From positions 186,001-250,000 of the forward strand of contig CAVTHT010000006.1 in assembly GCA_963734575.1 (NCBI GenBank): a DNA stretch of 64,000 nucleotides, read 5' to 3'. Source of the DNA: CAIWHR01 sp963734575 (GTDB lineage Bacteria > Pseudomonadota > Gammaproteobacteria > Burkholderiales > Casimicrobiaceae). The first letter of the stretch is position 1, and every line of letters begins with the position of its first letter. A program made the translations under genes and the position numbers. Below, piece by piece: positions 1-9,169 of this stretch. Below the pieces are notes generated by a model, which ran no database searches, was not told the DNA's origin, and saw only the letters and a program-made list of their open reading frames with translations.

Positions 1-1647
1 GGCAGCGCTCGTCCGGATCGATGTAGGCCACCGGCGCCGGCACGCCGTCCATGATCGCGCGCAGCTGCGATTCGCGCGCAGCGAGGGCATCCTGGGCTTC
101 GCGCAGATCGCTGATGTCGTGCGCGACGATATACAGGCCGTTGATCGATCCGTCGAACCGGAGATCGGGCACGATGCGCGCGCGCATCCAGCGGGTGCCG
201 CCATGAGCGTCGACGATCGCGCGTTCGTACGTCACGTGCTCGCCCGCCAGTGCGCGCTGGGCGTAGCGTGCAAGCATCAGGGAGGCGTCGTCCTCGTCGT
301 CGTCGGGCACCTCGCGCCCGATGACATCGTCGCGCTCGAGTCCGGTCAGCGCCAGGAACGCCTCGTTCACGAACAGATAACGGCAATCCGCGTCGAGGTA
401 CACGACGGGCTCCGGGATGTTATCGGTGAAGAGACGCAGCTGCTCCTCGCGCGCGGCGAGCGCTTCCTCGGTGAGCTTGAGGTCGTGGATGTCGTGCTCG
501 GTGCAATAGAGTCCGCGCACGACACCGGTCGGATCGAAATCCGGCGCGATCCGGCCATGCATCCAGCGCCGCTCGCCCTGCGCGCCGATCGCGACGCGCT
601 CGTACTCGACCTGCTCGCCCGCCAGTGCGCGCAGCAGGATGGGCTCGATGAAGGCGACGACCTCGGGCACCAGCACCTCGGCGGGCGTTCGCCCGTAGAC
701 CTCGCGTTGCGTGCGTGCCCGCTCCGCTCGCGAAGGCCTGGTTGCAGAAGGTGTAGCGCAAACCCGCGTCGAGGTAGGCGATCGGCCCGGGGATGTTCTC
801 GGCGAACAGCCGCAGCTGCAGCTCCTGCGAACGAAGCGCCTCGCGCACCTGCACGTCGTCCTGGATATCGGTGAGCACGGCGAAAGCGCCGACGACACGT
901 CCGCCATGGCGGTCGGGCAGCAGCGAAACGCGCGTCCAGCGCAGCTCGCCGGCCGCCCGCCGCGATCCTGCCGCTCGTAGGTCACCTTGGATCCACCGAA
1001 GACGCGCTCGAGGTGGTTCTGCAGCTCGCTCCATGCTTCCAGCGACAGCACCGCGTTGATCGGCTGCGCCGATGAGGTCCGTCGGTCGCGCGACCCGTGG
1101 CCTCCGCGAACGGCTGGTTGGCAAAGCGCACGCGCAGTTGCCGGTCGAGATAGAAGATGGCCGAGCCCGCGTTGTCCGTGACGAGGCGCAGGCGATGCTC
1201 GCGCTGGCCGGACTCGATCTCGACGCGCTTCAGCTGATCGATGTCGGAATACGTGACCACGAGGCCGCGCACGGCACCTTCCGGCCCCCGGTCGGGGTAA
1301 TACTCGACGCGAATCCAGAATGGCGGCCGGCCCGGCCCGACGAGCTGCCGTTCGAAAGCCGTGCGCTCGCCGCGCAGCGCCTGTTGCAGGTACGCGTGGT
1401 AGAGCTCGTAGACGTCGCGCCCGACGACCTCGTTCACGTCGTGACCGATGACCTCGTCCTGGCGCTTGCCCGTCCAGTCGAGGAACGCGCGATTGGCGAA
1501 GCGGTACCGCTGCCGCGTGTCGATGTACGCGACGGGGATGGCGACGGCGTTGAGCTGGCGCTGCGACAGCGCAGGGAACGCGAAGCGCCCGGTGGCACCT
1601 TGCGTCGCCGGCACCGACTGCAGGCTGGCGTCATCCGACCCGCTCAT
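1..1647 (-). pseudogene. multi-PAS sensor protein, frameshifted and cut by the left edge
   Basis: The intact first part (about 190 residues from the start at 1647) reads as a PAS domain (YIDTRQRYRFANRAFLDWTG) ending in a PAC-like YSDIDQLKR, then the start of a second PAS (FYLDRQLRVRFANQPF). The protein then continues in other frames: a stretch around 1060-970 in a third frame, a second frame from about 970 to 740 (YLDAGLRYTFCNQAF), then the third frame again, open to base 1 (YLDADCRYLFVNEAF; YIDPDERC). Four complete PAS domains and the start of a fifth can be read. PAS domains bind small ligands or cofactors and normally feed a histidine kinase, diguanylate cyclase or similar output, which lies outside the window. 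At least three indels (about 1090-1060, 970, 735) break the frame; no stop occurs inside the restored frames, so assembly error is plausible. Family call is firm, output unknown. Confidence 0.75.
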
Positions 1648-2092
1648 CGTCGCGCATCCTTCGTCGCGACGTCACGGCACGAGGAAGCGAGGAGGAAGGC
1701 GCGGGAACCGTCGAAGGGGGCAGCGTGGGCCATCATCGGGGCATCATAGGGTGGTGCGCAGGGCAAGCAAGGAATGGGCCGCGTGGAAGATACCAGCGGG
1801 GCCGCAAAACCGGTGGTGACGCGCTAACCTGGAGCATCCGGAGCACCCTCGTTTGCCCTCGCCTACATGGCGGGTCACTTACGAACGCCGCACGGCATGG
1901 GCAGCCATCGTGGCGTGCCGGACGACCGGTAGCTATTTCCCGTTCTGCCTAAGCCGCCCGACGGGGCGGTCGGCGCAATCCCGATCGTGTCGGCCCCGTC
2001 TTGCCCTCGAACGTTGTCGTGTCTTACATCCACAGCCGGTGGAGGGTGCTTACACTCGACCCCCGCAGGCCCGCCAACGGGATGGGTCAACG
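1648..2092. other. intergenic region, no gene recognised
   Basis: About 445 bases lie between the divergent PAS sensor and crystallin genes. Open frames cross it, but none has a recognisable protein signature or a convincing ribosome binding site. It should hold the promoters of both genes; I cannot place a clear -35/-10 pair. Confidence 0.4.
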
Positions 2093-2099
2093 AAGGAGG
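2093..2099 (+). promoter_or_regulatory. strong Shine-Dalgarno for the crystallin gene
   Basis: AAGGAGG sits 5 bases before the ATG at 2105. It decides the start among several upstream in-frame codons, because the signal peptide begins directly at this ATG. Confidence 0.7.
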
Positions 2100-2104
2100 A
2101 CGGT

Positions 2105-3032
2105 ATGAAGACATGGCTGCAGCATGCGCTCGTCGCGCTCACTCTCGGCTTTGCTGCGCAGGCAGCCGCCCAGATCGTGTTCTACGAGGACGACGACTTT
2201 CGCGGACGCTCGTTCACCGTGAGCCAGCCCGCCGCGGATTTCTTCAATTTCGGCTTCAACGACCGCGCGTCGTCGGCCGTCGTGCGCGGCGGCACGTGGC
2301 AGGTCTGCAGCGATGCCAATTTCAGCGGCCGCTGCGTGACGCTCACTCCAGGCGACTACCGCTCGCTCGGTGCGGTCGGGCTCAACGACACGATCTCGTC
2401 GGCGCGCCTCATCGGCGGGCCCGCGGGGAGCCCGGGCCGCGGGACGCATCGCGTTCTACGGCCTGCCGCGCTTCCAGGGCCAGGACATCACCATCGAAGG
2501 CGACGTGGTGAACTTCGACGACATCCACTTCAACGACGCGGCGCAGTCGGCGATCATCGAGGAAGGCACGTGGGTGCTGTGCGAGAACGCGGAGTATCGC
2601 GGGCCCTGCATCACCCTCGAACCCGGACGCTATCAGGACCTCGGTGGCCTCACCGGGCGCGTCAGCTCGGCGCGCGTGGTCGGCCCCGGCGGCGGTCCGG
2701 TGGGACGACCGGTGCCGCTTCCGGCGCCGCCGCCCGGGGCACGTGCAGTGCTCTTCGGCCAGCGCGGCCTGCAGGGGCGTTCGCTCCTGATCGATCGACC
2801 GATCCTGCGCGACCTCGCCGACTCCGGCTTCAACGATCGTGCTTCGTCGTTGCGCGTCGAGAGCGGTTACTGGATGTTCTGCAGCGATGCGAACTTCGAG
2901 GGCGAGTGCCGCACCTTCGGGCCCGGCGATTACCCCACGTTGCCGCCCGAGCTGCAGAACCGGATCTCGTCGGGACGGCGAATCACCAACCAGTATCCGT
3001 ACCGTGAGGCGCCGAACTGGCGCGGGAATTGA
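2105..3032 (+). CDS. secreted beta/gamma-crystallin family protein (one frameshift)
   Basis: The protein starts with a signal peptide (MKTWLQHALVALTLGFAAQ, cleavage near AQA). Three beta/gamma-crystallin-like motifs follow, beginning IVFYEDDDFRGRSF, IAFYGLPRFQGQDI and AVLFGQRGLQGRSL. Each carries a D-x-x-S-S-like calcium-binding motif (NDRASS, NDAAQS, NDRASS) and a paired-cysteine strand such as CSDANFSGRC. The family binds calcium and stabilises extracellular or envelope proteins; the role here is unknown. The frame changes once at about 2430-2445, inside a GC-rich linker between motifs 1 and 2; both sides are well conserved internally, so an assembly indel is likely. Without correction only motif 1 is read from this start. 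A proline-rich linker precedes motif 3. Confidence 0.8.
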
Positions 3033-3065
3033 GTTTGTGACCACCCTGTGGGTTCGGTTTCAGTG

Positions 3066-3190
3066 TCAGGCTGCAGCCTGACCCACAGCGAGGTGAAGGC
3101 GTCAGGCTGAAGCCTGACCTACAACGATCGTCAACAATTGTCACTGACTTCCGGTTGGATTCGCAGTTGTAGGCAAGGCTTCAGCCTTGC
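3066..3190. repeat. three REP-like palindromes
   Basis: Three short inverted repeats follow the crystallin stop: TCAGGCTGCAGCCTGA (3066-3081), TCAGGCTGAAGCCTGA (3102-3117) and GCAAGGCTTCAGCCTTGC (3173-3190). All share the GGCTNNAGCC core. They resemble the repetitive extragenic palindromes that RAYT transposases move in many proteobacteria; no RAYT gene is in the window. They may also act as transcript-end hairpins for the crystallin gene, although no T tract follows. Confidence 0.7.
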
Positions 3191-3254
3191 ACCCCTAACC
3201 GGCGCGGTGAACCTGGCGACGGCCCTCACCGAGGGCCGGTACAATGCGCGGTAG

Positions 3255-3731
3255 ATGGCACTCGTCGACGACATCGCAGGCATCCGACGCATTCTCGTCA
3301 CGTCGCGCGTGATCGCGGTCGTCGGCCTCTCGGCGCACTGGTATCGCCCGAGCTATTTCGCGGCGAAGTACATGCAGGATCACCGCTACCGCATCGTGCC
3401 GGTGAACCCGACCTACCGCGAGGTGCTGGGGGAGACGTGCTATCCGCGTCTCGCCGACATCCCGTTCGAGGTCGACATCGTCGACTGCTTCCGCCACGCC
3501 GACGAGATACCGGCCCTCGCACGCGACGCGGTCGCCATCGGCGCGAAGGTGCTGTGGATGCAGCTCGGCATCCGCAACCAGGAAGCGGCGCAGATCGCCA
3601 ATGCCGGCGGCCTCGACGTCGTGCAGGATCGCTGCGTCAAGATCGAGCACGCGCGCATTCTCGGCGGACTCAACTGGGCCGGCGTCAACACCGGCGTCAT
3701 CTCCTCGAAGCGACCGCTGACGCCCGCCTGA
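3255..3731 (+). CDS. CoA-binding protein (YccU-like, CoA_binding_2)
   Basis: This 158-residue protein is a single Rossmann-type CoA-binding domain. A GxS nucleotide-binding turn is visible near residue 24 (IAVVGLSAHWYRPSYF), followed by IVPVNPTY, DIVDCFRHADEIP and the conserved WMQLGIRNQEAA and C-terminal VVQDRCVKIEH segments of the family. Such proteins resemble the CoA-binding domain of succinyl-CoA synthetase but lack the catalytic histidine domain; their biological role is not settled. Length is normal. The next gene starts about 110 bases downstream on the same strand, so co-transcription with metY is possible. Confidence 0.85.
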   Translation: MALVDDIAGIRRILVTSRVIAVVGLSAHWYRPSYFAAKYMQDHRYRIVPVNPTYREVLGETCYPRLADIPFEVDIVDCFRHADEIPALARDAVAIGAKVLWMQLGIRNQEAAQIANAGGLDVVQDRCVKIEHARILGGLNWAGVNTGVISSKRPLTPA

Positions 3732-3844
3732 AGCGCTCACGGCGCGGCCGCAGTCGCGCATGGCACAATGCGGCCGGACCGTGCTGACGCGCCCGATCGT
3801 CGTGCGCGCAACGGGCCGCCCACATCGCAGCTCTTCCCGCCGTC

Positions 3845-5131
3845 ATGGCCGATCGCAAGTTCGGGTTCGACACTCTCTGCCTGCACGCCGGACAGATCCC
3901 GGACGCCGCCACCGGCGCGCGCGCCCAGCCGATCTACCAGACGACGTCGTTCGTCTTCGACAGCGCGGATCACGCGGCAAGCCTGTTCAACCTGCAGACG
4001 TTCGGCAACGTCTATTCGCGCATCTCGAATCCGACGGTCGCCGCTCTCGAGGAACGCATCGCGGCCCTCGAAGGCGGCAGGGCCGCACTGGCGACGGCCA
4101 CCGGCATGGCGGCGCAATCGGTCGCGCTGCTCACCCTCGCGCGCCACGGCGATCACATCGTTGCCGCGCGCACGCTGTATGGCGGCACGTATTCGCAACT
4201 GGGCATCACCCTCGCCGATTTCGGCATCACCACGACGTTTGTCGATGCCGACGACCCCGCTGCCTTCCGCGCCGCGCTGCGGCCCACGACGAAGGCGATC
4301 TATGCGGAGACCATCGGCAATCCGCAACTGAACGTGGTCGACATCGCTGCGCTCGCGAAGGTCGCGCACGACGCCGGCATCCCACTCGTCATCGACAACA
4401 CCCTCGCCTCGCCGTACCTCTGCCGGCCGATCGAGCACGGCGCCGACATCGTCGTGCATTCAGTCACGAAATACCTGGGCGGACACGGCACGACCATGGG
4501 TGGCGTGCTCGTCGAGTCCGGCCGCTTCCCGTGGGACAACGGCAACTTCCCGCAGATGACCGAGCCGTCGCGCGGCTATCACGGCGTGCGCTTCTACGAG
4601 ACGTTCGGCGACTTCGGTTTCACCATGAAGGCGCGCATGGAGATCATGCGCACGCTCGGGCCGACGCTCTCTCCGCTCTCCGCGTTCCTGCTGCTGCAGG
4701 GCATCGAGACGCTGCACCTGCGGATGCCGCGGCACTGCGCCTCGGCGCTCGCGGTCGCCGCGCACCTGCGCGACCATCCGCGCGTCGAGTGGGTCAACTA
4801 CCCGCTCCTCGCGGGCAATCGCTACGAGGACATGGCCCGGCGCTACCTGCCGCACGGTGCAGGCGGGATCCTGACATTCGGGGTGCGCGGCGGCGCGAAG
4901 GGAGGCGAGCACTTCATCGAGGCCGTGCAGTTCCTGTCGCACCTTGCGAATGTGGGCGACGCCAAGACGCTCGTCATCCATCCGGCTTCCACGACGCACC
5001 GCCAGCTGAGCGAGGACGAGCAGCGCGCCGCCGGCGTCAATCCCGAATTGATCCGGCTGTCGATCGGCCTGGAATCGCTCGACGACATTCTGTGGGACAT
5101 CGACCAGGCACTGGAGAAGACTCAATCATGA
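3845..5131 (+). CDS. metY: O-acetylhomoserine sulfhydrylase (aminocarboxypropyltransferase)
   Basis: The 428-residue protein is a PLP-dependent enzyme of the Cys/Met metabolism family. It converts O-acetyl-L-homoserine and sulfide to L-homocysteine and acetate (direct sulfhydrylation branch of methionine synthesis) in the cytosol. Evidence: the opening FDTLCLHAGQIPD, PIYQTTSFVF, the NVYSRISNPT segment, and the Schiff-base lysine in SVTKYLGGHGT at K209. The length matches MetY (about 430) rather than the shorter cystathionine gamma-synthases (about 380-400), and the C-terminal ASTTHRQLSEDEQ is typical. The stop codon overlaps the dsbB start (ATGA at 5128-5131), so the two are probably translationally coupled. 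Confidence 0.93.
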   Translation: MADRKFGFDTLCLHAGQIPDAATGARAQPIYQTTSFVFDSADHAASLFNLQTFGNVYSRISNPTVAALEERIAALEGGRAALATATGMAAQSVALLTLARHGDHIVAARTLYGGTYSQLGITLADFGITTTFVDADDPAAFRAALRPTTKAIYAETIGNPQLNVVDIAALAKVAHDAGIPLVIDNTLASPYLCRPIEHGADIVVHSVTKYLGGHGTTMGGVLVESGRFPWDNGNFPQMTEPSRGYHGVRFYETFGDFGFTMKARMEIMRTLGPTLSPLSAFLLLQGIETLHLRMPRHCASALAVAAHLRDHPRVEWVNYPLLAGNRYEDMARRYLPHGAGGILTFGVRGGAKGGEHFIEAVQFLSHLANVGDAKTLVIHPASTTHRQLSEDEQRAAGVNPELIRLSIGLESLDDILWDIDQALEKTQS

Positions 5132-5781
5132 TGCGTTATTCGGGCATTCCCTGGCCGTGGCTCGGTCTCGCCGTCGCGCTCACGCTCATCGGCCACGAGG
5201 CGATGTTCGGCACGCTGGGACCCACGAAGGCGTTCGGCCCGACGGCCTATCGCATGGTGTACATGGCGATCGGCGTGATGTGCCTCGGGCTGCTCATCCT
5301 CCCGCCGCGCCGCATGGCCTATCTGCTCGGTGCGCTCGTCTGCGCAGGACTGATGGGCTGGGCGCTCTATCTGCAATACGGCCTGGGGCTCGACCCCTGT
5401 CCGCTGTGCTCGGTGCAGCGGATGTGCGTCATCGCGATCGGCATCATCTTCCTGGTCGCGGCCGCACACAATCCGGGGCGGCTGGGCGCTGCGATCTATG
5501 CCGGGCTGGTGCTCGTGATCGGAGGCTTCGGCACCGTGATCGCGTTCCGCCACGTGTGGATCCAGCATCTGCCCAAGGACCAGGTGCCGGCGTGCGGCAT
5601 GGGCCTCGACTACATGCTCGAGACGCTGCCGCTCGCGGACGTGATGACCAAGATCTTCAAGGGCACGGGCGAATGCGCGGAGGCCGGCTGGTATTTCCTC
5701 GGCCTCGCGATCCCGGCATGGACGTTCGTGTTCTTCGTCGCGATCACCGTCGCGGCGCTGGTGCTGGTCAAGCGCGACTGA
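5128..5781 (+). CDS. dsbB: disulfide bond formation protein B (DsbB)
   Basis: This inner-membrane protein has four predicted helices in its DsbB core, plus flanking hydrophobic segments. It carries the quinone-reactive pair CPLC (C91, C94) and a second periplasmic pair C156 and C183, as in DsbB, which reoxidises DsbA with ubiquinone. At 217 residues it is longer than E. coli DsbB (176), with an N-terminal extension containing one or two extra hydrophobic stretches. The start is set at the ATG overlapping the metY stop; a second ATG follows immediately. An upstream open extension in the same frame overlaps metY and is not real. The next gene is convergent, only 3 bases away. Confidence 0.88.
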   Translation: MMRYSGIPWPWLGLAVALTLIGHEAMFGTLGPTKAFGPTAYRMVYMAIGVMCLGLLILPPRRMAYLLGALVCAGLMGWALYLQYGLGLDPCPLCSVQRMCVIAIGIIFLVAAAHNPGRLGAAIYAGLVLVIGGFGTVIAFRHVWIQHLPKDQVPACGMGLDYMLETLPLADVMTKIFKGTGECAEAGWYFLGLAIPAWTFVFFVAITVAALVLVKRD

Positions 5782-5784
5782 GCT

Positions 5785-6552
5785 TCACTTCGGCGCCATG
5801 CGGATGGCGCCGTCGAGTCGTATCACCTCGCCGTTGAGCATCGGATTGGCGATGATCTCGCGCACCAGCGACGCGTATTCATCGGGCCTTCCCAGTCGCG
5901 GCGGGAACGGCACCATCTTTCCCAGCGAGGCCTGAACGTCGGCAGGCATGCCGGCCATCATCGGGGTCTCGAAGATGCCCGGCGCGATGGTCATCACGCG
6001 GATGCCCGAGCGCGCGAGCTCGCGCGCGATCGGCAGCGTCATCCCGACGAGGCCCGCCTTCGAAGCGCTGTACGCCGCCTGTCCGATCTGCCCATCGAAG
6101 GCGGCGACGGACGCCGTGTACACGATCACGCCGCGCTCCCCTTCGGCATTGGGCTCACCCTTTGCCATCGCCGCGGCCGCGAGGCGCGTCATGTTGAACG
6201 AGCCGACCAGGTTGACGTTGACGACGCGGGCGAACGCCGCGAGCGAGTGCGGACCCGATTTGCCCAGGACCTTTTCGCCGATCGCGATGCCGGCGCAATT
6301 CATGAGCCCGTGGAGGCCGCCGAAGCGCTCGGTGGCATGACCGACGGCGGCCGCTGCGCTCGCTTCATCGCTGACATCGGTGCGCACGAACGACGCGTTG
6401 TCCCCGAGCGTGCGGGCGAGCGCCTCGCCCTCCTGCACGTTGACGTCCGCAAGGACGGCACGGCCGCCGGCCTCGACGATCATGCGCGCGGTGGCCGCGC
6501 CCAGGCCGGAGGCACCCCCGGTCACGAGAAAGGTGTTGCCGCTGATCTGCAC
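5785..6552 (-). CDS. SDR oxidoreductase, 3-hydroxyacyl-CoA dehydrogenase type 2-like
   Basis: This is a classical short-chain dehydrogenase of 255 residues. The NAD-binding TGGASGLG is at residues 11-18, with LADVN after strand 2, an NCAG motif, and the catalytic serine/tyrosine/lysine set in YTASVAAF and YSASK. The sequence pattern, including the PGIFETPM segment and the C-terminal DGAIRMAPK, resembles HSD17B10-type 3-hydroxyacyl-CoA dehydrogenases, which oxidise 3-hydroxyacyl-CoA in beta-oxidation or branched amino acid breakdown. Substrate is inferred from family likeness only. It lies 26 bases downstream of the paraslipin gene on the same strand and may share its transcript. Confidence 0.85.
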   Translation of the reverse strand: MQISGNTFLVTGGASGLGAATARMIVEAGGRAVLADVNVQEGEALARTLGDNASFVRTDVSDEASAAAAVGHATERFGGLHGLMNCAGIAIGEKVLGKSGPHSLAAFARVVNVNLVGSFNMTRLAAAAMAKGEPNAEGERGVIVYTASVAAFDGQIGQAAYSASKAGLVGMTLPIARELARSGIRVMTIAPGIFETPMMAGMPADVQASLGKMVPFPPRLGRPDEYASLVREIIANPMLNGEVIRLDGAIRMAPK

Positions 6553-6578
6553 GGTGGATTCCCTGGAATGAAAGCGAT

Positions 6579-7529
6579 CTAGGACTGCGTGCCGCGCTCC
6601 TGGGCGCGGAAGACGGTCGTCGCCGTCGAAACGAGTCCCGCGAGATCCGAAAGATTCGCGGGCACGATGAGAGTGTTGCCGGTCTTCGCGAGCCCGGCGA
6701 ATGCGGCGACGTACTGCTCGGCGACCCGCAGGTTCACGGCGCTCATGCCGCCCGGTGCGTTGATTGCTTCCGCGACCTGGCGAATCGCCTGCGCAGTCGC
6801 TGCGGAGCGCGCGAGGATCGCGGACGCTTCGCCCTGGGCCCGGTTGATCTGTGCCTGCTTCTCGCCTTCCGACTGTGCGATCGCCGCCTCGCGCGCGCCG
6901 GCCGCGATGTTGATCTGCTCCTGCCGCCGTCCCTCGGACGTGGCGATCACCGCGCGCTTTTCCCGCTCGGCCGTGATCTGCTGCTGCATGGCATGCAGGA
7001 TCTCCTTCGGCGGCGTGAGGTCCTTGATCTCGTAGCGCAGCACCTTGACGCCCCAGTTCGCCGCCGCCTCGTCGAGCGCGGCCACGACGTGCGCATTGAT
7101 CTGGTCACGCTCCTCGAAAGTGCGGTCGAGCTCCATGCGGCCGATGATGCTGCGCATCATGGTCTGCGCGAGCTGGGTGATCGCGATCCGGTAGTTCGAC
7201 GAGCCGTACGAGGCGAGCTTCGCGTCGGTCACCTGGAAATACAGGATGCCGTCGACCTGAAGCTGCGTGTTGTCCCGGGTGATGCAAATCTGCGGCGGCA
7301 CGTCGAGCGGAATCTCGCGCAGGTCGTGCGTGTAGGCGACGCGGTCCACGAACGGCACGACGAAATTGAGGCCGGGCTGCAGCACCGCGAAGAAGCGTCC
7401 GAGACGCTCGACGACGTATGCATGCTGCTGCGGCACGACGCGGATCGCCTTGACGATCATGATGACGGCCACCGCGAAGATCGCGATCGTGACCAGCGAC
7501 GAGCCCATCAGCATGCCGGGGATCTCCAT
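6579..7529 (-). CDS. paraslipin / QmcA-type SPFH-domain membrane protein
   Basis: The 316-residue protein has one N-terminal transmembrane segment (about residues 10-30, SLVTIAIFAVAVIMIVKAI) and then the SPFH/band 7 domain (VPQQHAYVVERLGRF, GLNFVVPFVDRVAY, SIIGRMELDRTFEERD). A long charged, Ala/Glu/Gln-rich coiled coil covers about residues 190-255. Stomatin-like paraslipins form membrane microdomain scaffolds and usually pair with NfeD proteins and FtsH. The nfeD gene lies 6 bases upstream on the same strand, the standard pairing. Length and architecture match E. coli QmcA. Confidence 0.9.
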   Translation of the reverse strand: MEIPGMLMGSSLVTIAIFAVAVIMIVKAIRVVPQQHAYVVERLGRFFAVLQPGLNFVVPFVDRVAYTHDLREIPLDVPPQICITRDNTQLQVDGILYFQVTDAKLASYGSSNYRIAITQLAQTMMRSIIGRMELDRTFEERDQINAHVVAALDEAAANWGVKVLRYEIKDLTPPKEILHAMQQQITAEREKRAVIATSEGRRQEQINIAAGAREAAIAQSEGEKQAQINRAQGEASAILARSAATAQAIRQVAEAINAPGGMSAVNLRVAEQYVAAFAGLAKTGNTLIVPANLSDLAGLVSTATTVFRAQERGTQS

Positions 7530-7535
7530 GGTTGT

Positions 7536-7958
7536 TCAGGCGTTCGGGCGTTGATTGGCGAGCACGAGCACCGACCCGCGCGTGTCGACGATGTACAGCG
7601 GCGCGTCGCGCGCGACGTCGGGACTCGCGAGCTCGGCGTCCCACAGGGTGCCGCGGTAGAAGACCCGTGCCGTGCCATCGGCGCGCCAGGTGCGCACCGA
7701 TACCGCCTGCCCGATGTCGAGGCCAGGCTGCGGCGCGGGCTGCATCCGCTCGACCCGCCACTGGTGCGCGAGGATCGTCAGCACCACGCCCAGCGCGCCG
7801 GCGACCAGGAACTGCATCTCGATGGCGAGCCCGAACCACGCTGCCAGGCCGCCAGCGGCCACGGCGACACCGATCGCCAGCAGGTAGAAGGTGCCGGTGA
7901 GAAGCTCCGCGCCGATGGCGAGTGCCGCCGCGATCCACCACACCCAATGCAACGCCAT
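7536..7958 (-). CDS. NfeD family membrane protein
   Basis: The 140-residue protein has hydrophobic helices over about residues 3-70 (WVWWIAAALAIGAELLTGTFYLLAIGV is the first pair), then a small soluble OB-fold domain (IGQAVSVRTWRADGTARVFYRGTLWDAEL). This is the short NfeD1b form that partners SPFH proteins. The ATG at 7958 is preferred because the family begins with the first helix; a GTG at 7997 would add 13 residues. It is the first gene of a two- or three-gene minus-strand unit with the paraslipin and possibly the dehydrogenase. Confidence 0.85.
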   Translation of the reverse strand: MALHWVWWIAAALAIGAELLTGTFYLLAIGVAVAAGGLAAWFGLAIEMQFLVAGALGVVLTILAHQWRVERMQPAPQPGLDIGQAVSVRTWRADGTARVFYRGTLWDAELASPDVARDAPLYIVDTRGSVLVLANQRPNA

Positions 7959-8089
7959 CGACACCCTCGCCCATTCGACCGCGTGAGCATAAAGCACTTT
8001 GAAAGACTGCGCGGCGCCCCCACCTTCCAGCCGCTGGCGGCGACGCGTGGTGCAGCGCAGCGAAACTCCTGCGCCGAGCGCGGTTGCGC

Positions 8090-8095
8090 TATAAT
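8090..8095 (+). promoter_or_regulatory. -10 element (TATAAT) ahead of the fmdB-like gene
   Basis: A perfect TATAAT lies 57 bases before the ATG at 8152. The matching -35 region is weak (no TTGACA-like hexamer at 17 bases). It is placed to drive the FmdB-DUF502-aspS cluster. Confidence 0.45.
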
Positions 8096-8151
8096 ATTCA
8101 TTGACTAATCAAGCGTTTTCGAACACCGATCCGCTCACTCGCGAGGTTGTC

Positions 8152-8460
8152 ATGCCGATCTACGAATACCGTTGCTCGTCCTGCAGCCACGAGCTCGAGA
8201 CGCTGCAGAAATTCTCCGATCCCGCGCTGACGGCGTGCCCGTCCTGCGGCACGGACTCCCTGGTCAAGAAGATCTCCGCCGCGGGCTTCCAGCTCAAGGG
8301 CACCGGCTGGTATGCCACCGACTTCAAGGGCGGCGGCAGCAAGCCGGCGGCCGCCAAGGAAGGGGCCGACAAGTCCGAGGCCAAGCCCGAGAAATCGGAA
8401 AGCAAGGCCGAACCCGCCGCCGCCGCGTGCGGCACGGGCGGCTGCGGCAGCTGTTCCTGA
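8152..8460 (+). CDS. FmdB family zinc-ribbon protein
   Basis: This 102-residue protein opens with the hallmark MPIYEYRCSSCSHELETLQKF and has two CxxC knuckles (CSSC and CPSC), forming a small zinc ribbon. A conserved FQLKGTGWYATDF segment follows, then a charged Lys/Glu/Ala tail ending in a Cys-rich GTGGCGSCS. The family is a putative regulatory or structural zinc protein with no proven function. The ATG at 8152 is chosen because the family signature starts there; an upstream TTG is unlikely. Gene order FmdB, DUF502, aspS is widely conserved in betaproteobacteria, suggesting a shared transcript. Confidence 0.9.
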   Translation: MPIYEYRCSSCSHELETLQKFSDPALTACPSCGTDSLVKKISAAGFQLKGTGWYATDFKGGGSKPAAAKEGADKSEAKPEKSESKAEPAAAACGTGGCGSCS

Positions 8461-8491
8461 CCGTGCCTTCCACCCCACCGCGCAGGTCCCG

Positions 8492-9169
8492 ATGCGCCGC
8501 TATCTGATCGCGGGCCTCCTGGTGTGGGTGCCGCTCGGCATCACCATCTGGGTATTGCACGCGCTGGTCAGCACGCTCGACCAGACTCTGCTCGTCGTGC
8601 CGGAGTCCTGGCGTCCGGAGGCGCTGTTCGGGTTCGCGATTCCGGGCCTCGGCGTCCTGCTCAGCTTCATCGTGCTGCTGCTCACCGGCGTGCTCGCCGC
8701 GAACTTCGTCGGCGCCCGCCTCATCCGGATGTGGGAAGCGTTGCTGTCGCGCATCCCGTTCGTGAAATCCATCTATTCGTCGGTCAAGCAGGTGAGCGAC
8801 ACCCTGCTCTCCGATTCCGGCAACGCCTTCCGCAAGGCACTGCTCGTCGAGTTCCCGCATGCCGGCAGCTGGACCATCGCTTTCCAGACGGGCGTGCCCG
8901 CGTCGTCGGTCGCCGCGGTGCTCGAAGAGGAGCACGTCAGCGTGTACGTGCCCACGACACCGAACCCCACTTCCGGTTATTTCCTGCTCGTACCGAAGAG
9001 CAAGGTGCGCGAGCTCGACATGTCGGTCGACGAGGCGCTGAAGTACATCATCTCGATGGGCGTCGTGGCGCCGCGGCCGCGCGGAACCGCGTTCCCGCGG
9101 CGGCCATCGGCCGCGCCTGCGCCACTGCCCGACGCGCCGAACATCCCGGCGGCACCGTCCCGAAATTGA
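8492..9169 (+). CDS. DUF502 family membrane protein
   Basis: The 225-residue protein starts MRRYLIAGLLVWVPLGITIWV and has two predicted membrane helices (about residues 4-26 and 45-68). The conserved soluble domain follows, with IPFVKSIYSSVKQV, FVPTTPNPTSGYFLLVPKS-like and ELDMSVDEALKYIISMG motifs. The C-terminal tail is Pro/Ala-rich and disordered. DUF502 proteins are inner-membrane proteins of unknown function. An open extension upstream of the ATG overlaps fmdB and is rejected. The gene sits between the zinc ribbon and aspS, 79 bases ahead of the latter. Confidence 0.88.
   Translation: MRRYLIAGLLVWVPLGITIWVLHALVSTLDQTLLVVPESWRPEALFGFAIPGLGVLLSFIVLLLTGVLAANFVGARLIRMWEALLSRIPFVKSIYSSVKQVSDTLLSDSGNAFRKALLVEFPHAGSWTIAFQTGVPASSVAAVLEEEHVSVYVPTTPNPTSGYFLLVPKSKVRELDMSVDEALKYIISMGVVAPRPRGTAFPRRPSAAPAPLPDAPNIPAAPSRN

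Noticed and set aside
3760..5127. Long N-terminal extension of dsbB overlapping metY
   Set aside because: It reads metY in another frame as Arg-rich nonsense; the DsbB family start coincides with the ATG at 5128.
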